Source: Bradyrhizobium sp. cir1
GTDB lineage: Bacteria > Pseudomonadota > Alphaproteobacteria > Rhizobiales > Xanthobacteraceae
DNA: 64,000 bases
NCBI RefSeq assembly: GCF_014198245.1
Contig: NZ_JACIHE010000007.1
Span: 124,001-188,000, forward strand
Reading direction: 5' to 3'
In this document: positions 43,373 through 52,319 of the stretch, in pieces
How the letters are laid out: each line of letters opens with the position of its first letter
Numbering within the stretch: position 1 is the first letter of the stretch
The notes under the pieces: generated by a model
Databases searched by the model: none
What the model was told of the DNA's origin: nothing
What the model saw: the letters and a program-made list of their open reading frames with translations, nothing else
Program-made: the position numbers and the translations under genes

Positions 43373-44683
43373 ATGACCACCATGGCAACTGCGGCGCCCG
43401 CACGCGCGTCGCAAGCTTGGTATAAGATTCTCTACGTGCAGGTGCTTATCGCGATCTTGATTGGCGCCATGGTCGGTTGCCTATGGCCGTCTGTCGCGAC
43501 CAACGACTGGGTCAAGGCGCTCGGTGACGGGTTTATCAAGCTTATCAAGATGGTGATCGCGCCGATTATTTTCTGCACCGTCACATCTGGTATTGCGCAT
43601 ATTCAGGATGCGAAGAAAGTCGGGCGCGTCGGCGTCAAGGCGCTGGTCTATTTCGAGATCGTCTCCAGCTTTGCCTTGGTGTTGGGCCTTCTTATGGGCA
43701 ATCTGGTCCAAATCGGTCATGGCCTTGCGGTCAAGCCGGATGCTGCGGCGGTCGCCAGTTACGTCAAGCAGGCGGAAGCCTCGAAGACCGTCGATTTCTT
43801 TCTCAACATCATTCCCGATACCGTGGTCGGCGCCTTCGCCCGCGGCGATGTTCTGCAGGTTCTCCTGTTCGCGATCCTATTCGGCTTTTCGCTGATGGCG
43901 TTGGGAAACCGTGGGGAGCGGCTGCGAGGCATGATTGACGACGTCGCGCATGCGGTGTTCGGCGTGATCGCTATCATCATGAAAGCGGCTCCGATCGGCG
44001 CCTTCGCGGCCATGGCCTTCACTATCGGCAAGTTCGGGCCGGCAGCACTCGGCAATTTGATCGGTCTGATCGCGCTGTTTTACGCGACGGCGGCGTTATT
44101 TGTCGTGGTGGTGCTCGGTTTGATCGCGCGCCTCGTCGGCTTTTCAATCTTCAAGTTCATTGTCTATATCAAGGACGAGATTCTGATCGTGCTCGGCACA
44201 TCGTCCTCTGAAAGCGCGCTGCCGCAATTAATGGAGAAGCTGGAACGGCTGGGCTGCTCCAAGCCCGTGGTCGGCCTGGTGGTGCCAACTGGCTACTCCT
44301 TCAACCTCGACGGCACCAATATCTATATGACACTTGCGACATTGTTCATTGCCCAGGCACTCGGGGTCGATCTCACCTTTGGCCAGCAGCTCACGATCCT
44401 GCTCGTGGCAATGCTAACGTCGAAGGGAGCAAGCGGCGTCACCGGCGCGGGCTTCATCACGCTCGCTGCGACGTTGTCGGTGGTCAACCCAGCGCTGGTG
44501 CCGGGTATGGCAATCGTATTTTCGATCGACAAGTTCATGAGCGAGGTGCGCGCCCTTACTAACATCACCGGCAATGGCATCGCCGCAGTGTTCGTGTCCT
44601 GGTGGGAGGACGAGCTCGAGCACGCGACGCTGCAAGCTCGGCTCAACCAGCCCAACGTTTCCACCACTATCGACACACGATGA
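43373..44683 (+). CDS. dctA: C4-dicarboxylate:cation symporter DctA
   Basis: A 436-residue inner-membrane symporter for succinate, malate and fumarate, the carbon source of bacteroids. The ATG at 43373 follows GGAAGGAAG. The serine-rich GTSSSESALPQL motif (about residues 274-285) and NLDGTNIY (from residue 311), with about eight hydrophobic segments and two re-entrant loops, identify the DAACS family. No dctB or dctD lies next to it in this window. Confidence 0.95.
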   Translation: MTTMATAAPARASQAWYKILYVQVLIAILIGAMVGCLWPSVATNDWVKALGDGFIKLIKMVIAPIIFCTVTSGIAHIQDAKKVGRVGVKALVYFEIVSSFALVLGLLMGNLVQIGHGLAVKPDAAAVASYVKQAEASKTVDFFLNIIPDTVVGAFARGDVLQVLLFAILFGFSLMALGNRGERLRGMIDDVAHAVFGVIAIIMKAAPIGAFAAMAFTIGKFGPAALGNLIGLIALFYATAALFVVVVLGLIARLVGFSIFKFIVYIKDEILIVLGTSSSESALPQLMEKLERLGCSKPVVGLVVPTGYSFNLDGTNIYMTLATLFIAQALGVDLTFGQQLTILLVAMLTSKGASGVTGAGFITLAATLSVVNPALVPGMAIVFSIDKFMSEVRALTNITGNGIAAVFVSWWEDELEHATLQARLNQPNVSTTIDTR

Positions 44684-44852
44684 GATAGTCCCGGATCCTA
44701 ACCGCCGCCATTCAAAGACGCGTCGAATGCGAGCGCAGCGACATTTCTCGTAGTTCGAATCGAGACAGCTGACTTGACACGAGCCGGAACTTTCACGCGC
44801 GATCTCCAGTGCGCAGCCCTTGCCCCGCCTCGCCCCCGGCAGCCGCCCTGAA

Positions 44853-44885
44853 GAGCCCGCCGAGCAAAAGAGTCGGGGCTTTTTT
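44853..44885 (+). terminator. Probable rho-independent terminator after dctA
   Basis: AGCC..CCGA pairs with TCGG.GGCT around a nine-base loop, followed by six T. It lies about 170 bases after the dctA stop. Confidence 0.6.
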
Positions 44886-45727
44886 AACAGTCATTTTCAA
44901 GCGCGTCTTCACCGTCAAGCGTCCGGCCATCTGAACGCTTCTGCGACATTTGCCGTGCCAGATAATAGGACTGCGACAGAACGTGTCCAGCCTGACGAAC
45001 TAGGTGTTGCTTTGCCTACAATCGCATGTGCGCGGTCACTGCGCTTGCCTCGTCCGACCAACGAGTGGTTGCGATCTTGCTGACGCAACTCATCATCCCT
45101 TGTTACGGTCCGCGCTGCCGCATTAGATCAGATGGTGTGTGATCAGCACGGATTAGATGGCACCTCGACAGAGCCGTGGCGGCTCGCAGACGGCTAGTGT
45201 CGGTTCGGCGTCGCTGCGCGCGCTCGATTCCGGCCAACGACCCGGAGGCAAGTCCTCCGCACCGAGGCGTGATGGCCCTAGGACATACAAAGCTTCGCGT
45301 AACTTCGCCTTCGTATCTCGGCACATCACCATTGCGCTTTCTTTCCGCATGACCGATCGCACCGGCGAGATGAGTGGTCCGGCAGCTTGTCTTTGTTCTT
45401 TCCGGTTCGGCGAGGGGCGCCGATTGCTCCGGCTCAACGTCTCGACTGAACTGCAGCCGCTGTCCTCGTGCGGCTGGGTAAGGGAGTTATCCTCGGCTGC
45501 AGCCTGGAGCGCCTGCCCGGAGTTATCGGCAGCGGAGGAAAGCAGACATCTGAGCATCGATTGCAGGCGTGTCAGAGCGCCATATTGAAAGGTTTAGGAC
45601 AACTATACGTACGTCTGTGATGCAATTTTTCTCGGCGCGTGCTCAGTTCACCACCAAGCAATCGAGCGGAACCGCTCACCAGCTGGGTGCTGGTGCCGAG
45701 TATTGCCCTATTTTTGCCTAAAATGTT
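44886..45727. other. Gap between dctA and nodV
   Basis: No convincing gene. Open frames on both strands around 45150-45590 are shadows of each other, with low-complexity composition and no domain features. Confidence 0.5.
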
Positions 45728-48442
45728 ATGGGTCTCCCGCCGGAGAACAAGCCGGACGGCATCAAAATGCGTAGCCCGATCAGCAGTTTAGAATGTTCAG
45801 CCCCTCAGTTTACCTTCGGCAGCATAGCGCTGGCCGTGGTAACACTGGCTTGCTTGTACCTTCACGCGCATTTCGCCGCGACGGCGTTCGCCTATTTGTT
45901 AGTGGTATTGCTGTTTTCGTTGATGGGCAGCTTCATCGCGTCGTCCGCGCTTTGCATCGTAGCCATCGCTGCTCTCGCTTACTACTTTGCGCCGCCGGCG
46001 TTCAGCCTGCGAATCGATGACCCCCAAGATCTGCCGGTGGTTGTTGCATTCTTTATCGCCTCGATTGCGGGAGCGCACCTGATCGGAAAGCTCCGCCAGG
46101 AAAGAGAGGCTGCGCGTGTGGTTGCGGCCAAGCTTCAGCGGAGTGCGGCCGATTTGGAGGATCGCGAAAAACGCTGGCGCGCCATCTTCGAGCACAATCC
46201 GGCCATGTACTTCATGGTCGATGAAGCCGGCATTGTCCTCAACGTCAATACGCTCGGCGCGACACAACTAGGCTATCCTCGTGCTGAACTGATCGGTCGA
46301 TCCGTGCTGGACGTATTTCTCGAGGAGGATCGCGCGTTCGTTCGCGAATGCGTTCGGACGTGCCTTGAGGATGTCGGACAAACGCGCACGTGGGACGTCC
46401 AGAAAGTCAGGAAGGACGGCTCGGTGTTGTGGGTGCGTGAAAACGCCAAAGCCATGCTCTGGGGCGATGAGCAGCCCATTGTCCTTATCGCCTGCGAAGA
46501 TATCACGGAGCGAAGGCGGACGGAACTTGCCCTCCAGCGGAGCGAAGCACATTTGGCCCAGGCGCAGGAGTTGAGTCACACAGGCAGCTTCAGCTGGAAC
46601 CCCACCACGGGCGAAGCCTTCTGGTCAAGGGAAACATTTCGGATTTTCCAATTAGATCCTGAGACAGTGCCGCCGGGGCCGCAGCTCGTCGTTGAGCGCA
46701 CTCATCCAGATGATAGGGCTTCGGTTAAGGAAATTATCGATCGCGCGATGCGAGACCTGAGCGATTTCGAGCACGAATACCGGCTTCTGCTACCGGACGG
46801 CTCGGTAAAGCATATCCATGCGCAGGCACGAGCGACGAGGACAGCCTCTGGTGAGGTCGAGTTTGTTGGGGCAGCTACGGATGTTACGGCGGCGAGGCGA
46901 GCAGAACAACAGCTGCGCCGCAGCGAGGCCTATCTGGCCGAAGCCCAGCATCTCACTCACACAGGCAGCTGGTCCTGGGACGTCCACGCTCTAGATTTCG
47001 TTTATCGCTCCGCTGAGGTCGATCGCCTGTTTGGATTTAACCCACAAGAGCCGGTTTCGATAGACACAATTCGATCGCGCATCCATCCGGAAGACTTGCC
47101 ACGGTTACAGGAGGTGCAGCGCCAGGCGATTGAACACGAGGAGGAACGGTTCGAATATGACTTTCGTATCCTTCTACCAGATGGCGGGATAAGACGCATA
47201 CACTCCGTTGCGCACGTGGCGGTCGGCAGCGATGGTAACGTCAGCGAACTGATCGGAACACATATGGATGTGACCGAGCAACACGCAGCTAGGGAACGAC
47301 TGGAAAACACACTTGCCGCGCTGCGCGAAAGCGAACAGCGCTTTCGCGACTACGCCGAAACAGCTTCCGACTGGCTCTGGGAGACCGGGCCGGATCATCA
47401 GGTCACTCACTTATCCGAGCACACCAGCGCTGCGGGAATTTTGGCGACAGGATTGATGGGCCTGCTTCGCTGGGACATTGCGTGCGACGTCGAAGAGGAA
47501 CCCGAGAAGTGGCGGCAGCATCGGGCGACATTGGAGGCCCATCTTCCGTTTCGGGATCTCGTCTACCGCACCGTGAATCGGACAGGTTCTCCGATCTACG
47601 TCCGCACGAGCGGCAAGCCTTTTTTCGATGGAAAGGGTAATTTTCTCGGCTACCGTGGCGTCAGCACTGACATCACCGCTACCATTCGCGCCGATCAAGC
47701 CGAACAAGAACTACGAAAGGCACAGGCGGAGCTTGCGCATGTGACGCGTGTAACAACGTTAGGAGAGCTGACAACTTCGATCGCGCACGAAATAAACCAG
47801 CCGCTCGCCGCTATTATCAGCAACGCCGATGCGTGCCTCGGTTGGATGGGGCGGGAAGCTCCTAATCTTCCCGCCGCGCGCTCTTCGGTGGAGTGGATCA
47901 TCGAAGACGCAATCCGGGCAAGCGAGGTAATCCGTCGTGTTCGCGCGCTCGCGAAGAAAGGCGAGATCGAGATGGTGCCGCTCGATATCAATGAGGTTGT
48001 TAAGGACGTCATTGCGTTGGTAACACGAGAGCTGGTGAGTCACCGAGTGACGTTACGAACCGAGTTGACGGAAGGGCTGCCTATGATCCTCGGCGATCGG
48101 ATTCAGCTACAACAGGTGATCATCAATCTGGTGATGAACGGAATTGAGGCCATGGACGCAGTTACAGACCGGACGCGCGAACTGCTGATTCAATCGTCGA
48201 AGGACGATGTGGGGCACGTCCAGCTTGCCGTGACCGATTGCGGCGTCGGCATCGCCGAGAACGACGCGGACCGCATCTTGGATCCCTTCTTCACCACCAA
48301 ATCGACTGGCCTTGGAATGGGTCTTTCGATCTGCCGGTCGATCGTGGAAGCTCATGGAGGACGACTGTCAATGGTCCACAAAAATGGACCGGGCGCGACG
48401 TTCCAGTTTGCCCTGCCGCTGCATAAGGAGGCCGTCTCGTGA
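45728..48442 (+). CDS. nodV: NodV-like multi-PAS sensor histidine kinase
   Basis: A 904-residue kinase; an ATG at 45767 would give 891 residues, nearer the roughly 890 known for NodV. The N-terminus has three or four hydrophobic segments (residues 30-125, DUF4118-like). Four PAS/PAC units follow (about 145-650); the second and third begin with near-duplicate SEAHLAQAQELSHTGS and SEAYLAEAQHLTHTGS. The H-box TTSIAHEINQPLAA gives His687. ATP-site motifs are NLVMNGIEA, DCGVGI and GLGMGLSI. NodV senses host isoflavonoids. The stop overlaps the nodW start. Confidence 0.88.
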   Translation: MGLPPENKPDGIKMRSPISSLECSAPQFTFGSIALAVVTLACLYLHAHFAATAFAYLLVVLLFSLMGSFIASSALCIVAIAALAYYFAPPAFSLRIDDPQDLPVVVAFFIASIAGAHLIGKLRQEREAARVVAAKLQRSAADLEDREKRWRAIFEHNPAMYFMVDEAGIVLNVNTLGATQLGYPRAELIGRSVLDVFLEEDRAFVRECVRTCLEDVGQTRTWDVQKVRKDGSVLWVRENAKAMLWGDEQPIVLIACEDITERRRTELALQRSEAHLAQAQELSHTGSFSWNPTTGEAFWSRETFRIFQLDPETVPPGPQLVVERTHPDDRASVKEIIDRAMRDLSDFEHEYRLLLPDGSVKHIHAQARATRTASGEVEFVGAATDVTAARRAEQQLRRSEAYLAEAQHLTHTGSWSWDVHALDFVYRSAEVDRLFGFNPQEPVSIDTIRSRIHPEDLPRLQEVQRQAIEHEEERFEYDFRILLPDGGIRRIHSVAHVAVGSDGNVSELIGTHMDVTEQHAARERLENTLAALRESEQRFRDYAETASDWLWETGPDHQVTHLSEHTSAAGILATGLMGLLRWDIACDVEEEPEKWRQHRATLEAHLPFRDLVYRTVNRTGSPIYVRTSGKPFFDGKGNFLGYRGVSTDITATIRADQAEQELRKAQAELAHVTRVTTLGELTTSIAHEINQPLAAIISNADACLGWMGREAPNLPAARSSVEWIIEDAIRASEVIRRVRALAKKGEIEMVPLDINEVVKDVIALVTRELVSHRVTLRTELTEGLPMILGDRIQLQQVIINLVMNGIEAMDAVTDRTRELLIQSSKDDVGHVQLAVTDCGVGIAENDADRILDPFFTTKSTGLGMGLSICRSIVEAHGGRLSMVHKNGPGATFQFALPLHKEAVS

Positions 48443-49122
48443 CAGCACGATTTGACTCGCCAAGTGAAGGCAGCAACGCCAAGACCTCGACAAAGGCGAT
48501 GGTCTTCGTCGTCGAGGATGACATTTCCATGCGTCGCTCGCTTACGAACCTTTTTCAATCGGTAGGGTTGGACGTCATTGCATTCGGATCGGCTCGCGAA
48601 ATGCTGCAGAGCACAATTCCGGACGTTATCAGCTGCCTAGTTCTTGATGTCCGGCTGCCGGGCTTGAGCGGCCTTGACTACCAGACCGAGCTAGCGAGGT
48701 TGAACATACATGTTCCGATCATTTTTATTACCGGCCATGGCGACATTCCCATGACCGTCAGAGCCATGAAGGAAGGAGCGGTCGATTTTCTCAGCAAACC
48801 GTTTCGCGATCAGGAACTGCTTGATGCCGTGGTTGCGGCGACCGAACGCGATCGCAAAAGACGGGAGGCTCAGCAGATCGTCGCGAACCTGCAGTCTCTA
48901 TTTGAGACCTTAAGCCCGCGCGAGCAGGGGGTGATGAAACTGGTCGCTGCCGGCCTGATGAACAAGCAGGTAGCCGCCGAGCTTGGGCTCGCCGAGATCA
49001 CGGTCAAGATCTACCGGGGACACGTCATGAAAAAGATGCGTGCACGGTCGCTGGCCGACTTGATCAGAATGACTGAGACGCTGGGAATTCGCGCCAATCG
49101 TCCTGAACAAACCCAAGTATGA
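48439..49122 (+). CDS. nodW: NodW-like response regulator (FixJ/NarL type)
   Basis: A 227-residue regulator, the length known for NodW. Its GTG start overlaps the nodV stop, with AGGAGG eight bases upstream. The receiver domain has acidic residues at 26-28, the phospho-acceptor Asp70 (LVLDVRLPG) and a Lys in FLSKPF. The C-terminal LuxR-type helix-turn-helix reads LSPREQGVMKLVAAGLMNKQVAAELGLAEITVK. It would activate nod genes after phosphorylation by NodV. Confidence 0.9.
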   Translation: MTARFDSPSEGSNAKTSTKAMVFVVEDDISMRRSLTNLFQSVGLDVIAFGSAREMLQSTIPDVISCLVLDVRLPGLSGLDYQTELARLNIHVPIIFITGHGDIPMTVRAMKEGAVDFLSKPFRDQELLDAVVAATERDRKRREAQQIVANLQSLFETLSPREQGVMKLVAAGLMNKQVAAELGLAEITVKIYRGHVMKKMRARSLADLIRMTETLGIRANRPEQTQV

Positions 49123-49168
49123 TTTTACAATTTCATCAGTCGAGCCCACTTTTCGCTGAAGGTGGCTA

Positions 49169-49594
49169 ATGCTTGCAGCCGCTATTCTTCCTTCAGGAGG
49201 GCTCGTCTTGCCCACGCCTTTGATTTCCGTCGTTGACGACGACGCCTCAGTCCGTGCGGCGACAGATAATCTTTTGAAATCGCGTGGCTACATCGCCCAA
49301 ATATTTGCGTCGGCCGAGGAACTCCTGAGGTCCCCGCAATTGGACGAGACATCCTGTGTCATTACCGATGTGCAGATGTCGGCTATGAGCGGCCTGGAGC
49401 TGTTGGCAGAGATGCGGACACGTGGTTACGACGCACCATTCATTTTCATTACCGCTTTCCCCGACGACCGCGTGCGCGCGTCAGCGCTGCGCGCCGGAGC
49501 TATTGGCTTCCTCGCCAAACCCTTTGCCGGACAAGCCTTAATCGAGTGCCTCGACACCGCACTGAACGCGTATGACGGCCGAGGCGGCATCTGA
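49169..49594 (+). CDS. Single-domain response regulator downstream of nodVW
   Basis: A 141-residue receiver domain without an output domain. VVDDDASVR carries the acidic pocket, CVITDVQMS gives Asp67 and GFLAKPF gives Lys117. The annotated start is the ATG at 49169; a TTG at 49208 with AGGAGG eight bases upstream (LPTPLISVVDDD) is equally plausible. It lies 46 bases after nodW. It may act as a phosphate sink or connector for NodV, which is inference. Confidence 0.85.
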   Translation: MLAAAILPSGGLVLPTPLISVVDDDASVRAATDNLLKSRGYIAQIFASAEELLRSPQLDETSCVITDVQMSAMSGLELLAEMRTRGYDAPFIFITAFPDDRVRASALRAGAIGFLAKPFAGQALIECLDTALNAYDGRGGI

Positions 49595-50586
49595 TGCAAT
49601 CAACCTGCGGCTTGAATTGATATCGATCTAAACGCCCCACGCGTCGATCTCGCCACCGATCAACCTCTTCGCGGTCAAACACGCTACTTGCTCTAAAACG
49701 AGAGCGAGAGGCCAATTGGTTGCCTTGTCCATGCTTTACCGACTATCGCCGGGCGGCTACATTGGTGCAGAACAACGTTATCGCTGCGAGGGCCGGAAGA
49801 GTACGCTAGCCCGACTCATTCTGTAGGTCGACGTTCAACGTAATGCTCGCCCAAAGCAATCGACGACCCTAAGCACTTCTTAACTTGTCTGCATCGAGGC
49901 TATACTCCATTGCAGAGTGGAGCTGGCGCGAGAGCGCTCGACAAAGCAAGAGATTGGCTGTTTGCAGCCCGACTGCAGTGACGATGATAACGAAGCTTCG
50001 CCTAGGACAACCGCCTCGCGTGTTGTGTTGAGGCTTTTCTGGTGAAAGAGCGCTGCACGATGCTCGTGCTCACGGCGTCGTTAGGTCCGTTGACGCATGC
50101 CGGCCGTCTTGCCCATCGGGCGCCGCTTCGCTGTGCATTTCCTTGCCCACCGACTCACGGCAGGCGCGACGCGCTTACTACTTCGTAGGCCGTCCTCTGT
50201 AGAAGACTTCTGCCTCCAAGCCGTCCAACGTGCTCGGCGCAACAGGCCCGGCCCATCGGCGGCCGGGCGCGCTTTGGCGGCGTCCCATGCAGGTCCTCGC
50301 CGCAGCGAGCATTGCCGCAATTGCCTTGCGCAGTGAGCCCCCTACTTCCAACGCTCAAAGAACTCAGCAACCGCCGGGCCAAGGAGCACTCTGGGGGCAG
50401 TCTTCTGAGCCAACTCAGAGGAACTCTCAGTCGAAAAGGCTATAAACATCAAGAAGCCCGGAGCAGGCTAGATTAGTCTACTCCATCGGGCGCAAACACC
50501 GGGATCCCATGGGTCACATAAAATCATCCTCATAATCGTATGTTGAGGGCCTCGGCGGCGCGGTCACAAAAAATCGCTTGTCCATC
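49595..50586. other. Gene-poor gap
   Basis: No supported gene. Frames on both strands between 50080 and 50440 overlap one another and lack domain features. No insertion-sequence terminal repeats were recognised. Confidence 0.5.
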
Positions 50587-51492
50587 TCATCCGGCTGGGA
50601 TCTCGGTATCACTACCTTCACTGTCGTCAGCTTTGGAAAGATACCGCGCAACAGTGCCTTTTCGCTACCATTCGCCGTCGCTATTCCTTACCCACTTGTC
50701 TGACTTCTCTGGGTCGAGGACCATGTTGTCGGCGTCAACCTCGACGAATCCCATCTTTGCCGCACGGGCTCTTGCTTCCGGATTAGCCGGACGCAAATTG
50801 AGCAGCGGCTGTTCGCCCTCTATTCGAAGCTGGTGCTCGAGCAGCGCGCAACTTTCCGCGTACGCCGTATCATTTGGCAAATCGTAATCGCTGCTGAACG
50901 CTTCGCCGGCGCCTTGCGAGCCGATGGCTCCGGTAATATAGATCTGGCGCTGGACCATGTTTTGCCATAGCCGCAGGCAAGTTTGGCGCTGCTGCTCGTT
51001 CTGGCGCAGACGCGCGAGATGAGCTACTGCCGTCATCAGGTATACAAAACGCACCGCTTGACCGGTTGCAGTCCGCTGCTCCGAAAGCGGCAAGTGCGCT
51101 TGGCTATACGCTTTGCTTTTTATCATCCAAGGCGTGCCGTCGGATTTGGGGACGCAGGATTGCTGGCGCTTCTCGTACTCAATGTCGTAGAAGTGTGGCT
51201 CCGTGCCGCGTTGCTCCACGAAATAATTGGCTAGCGTGAGATATCGCTGCTCCTTTGTCGCTTCGTAGAGGCGTGCCAACGCAAGTTCGATTTCCGGATG
51301 GCCATCATAGCCGTGCAACTGATCGCGCTCTGGGCCGAAAACTGTGCAGAGGTGGTCAGCAAGCCTGCAAACGAGCGCCGCCCTCCCAGACATGCGTCGA
51401 CAGCAGTCGGTCGAGGAGCGGGACAGCAAATCCCGTGCCCGGAATAAGGAGCGGTTCTTCTGGTCAACCAGATCTGTGGCTCCCCGTAGCAA
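50587..51492 (-). pseudogene. Chimeric remnant: GH127 fragment fused to a NopP-like tail
   Basis: In one frame, from about residue 43 on, the sequence matches GH127 beta-L-arabinofuranosidases: GYDGHPEIELALARLYEAT, RYLTLANYFVEQRG, TGQAVRFVYLMTAVAHLARL and YITGAIGSQGAGEAF ending DYDLPNDTAYAESCA. At about 50844 it switches without a break to LLEHQLRIEGEQPLLNLRPA...MGFVEVD...MVLDP, homologous to residues 172-216 of the NopP gene in this window. A TAG at 50665-50667 stands where NopP has Gln after EW. The frame then continues RKGTVARYLSK to a TGA at 50587. The GH127 N-terminus is missing and the expected later catalytic region is gone. Start undefined. Confidence 0.75.
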
Positions 51493-52319
51493 CCCGATGC
51501 GATCGCTGGCCCACCAACCGGATTTGCCAGTCGTACAGATCCCGCGTCGCTGCAGGGCTGGTCGATCCTGCTATACGAGCGGGTCGGCCGTCGCCGGATC
51601 ATATAACGACTAGTAGTACTCTCCTGCCGCTACAGTCGGGGGCGCCGCATCCTTCCGGTGCGGCGCCGCCCTGCACTCGATTTTAGGCCCTCGAACTTGC
51701 GCGGGAATGTCCAGTTTCTAACAATCCGTTTGATGACACGTAGCAGCTGGGAGGGCCGCGGTGGCGCGTATGGTCCAACCGGATTGCGTGAGCCGCTGCT
51801 ACCCGCCGAAGCGGCAAACTGGACTGCTAAATCCTAAGCAATCGTCGCCAGGGTCGAAGTGCATGCTCAACGTGCCCAACATGGGGCGGATGCTGGCAAT
51901 CGGGAAAAGTCCGTTGTCGCGCGTATACGCGGCCAGTGAATAAGCCGCGACGGAGCGGCCCGAAGCTGTTGTGTGCACCGACTTGCTCGTCGGCTTCGGC
52001 AAGGTGGGAGGGATGAGCTAGAGAGTCACTTTTATGCACCGAGCTTCAGGCTGATTTGGCCCTGCAAAGGAGATAGCAGGCTGGGTAACCGAGAGCCGAC
52101 TTGGATCTCCCAAATGTGCGTATTTCCCCCGTTATCGACCGTTCCGCTCGAACGAAAGGTAACGCTCACCCCATTGGCGTTGGTCGATTGACGATGATGA
52201 CGCAAGCAGGACTGACCCTGCTGGATTGGTCTATCATTGACCTGTTGATACTGGGATCGTTCTCCTTGAGCTCGCCCACTCCATTAGTGGCGTAAATGCT
52301 CCAATATAACACTGCCGCC
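51493..52319. other. Gene-poor gap upstream of the GH127/NopP remnant
   Basis: No supported gene. The missing GH127 N-terminal half was not found in any frame here. Confidence 0.5.

Noticed and set aside
45153..45588. Overlapping open frames on both strands before nodV
   Set aside because: The two translations mirror each other and neither has recognisable features or an operon partner.
50600..50645. A GTCAGCTTTGGAAAG stretch on the plus strand resembling a tts box
   Set aside because: It is the reverse complement of the NopP-like YLSKADD coding tail, is one base short of the core and faces no supported gene.
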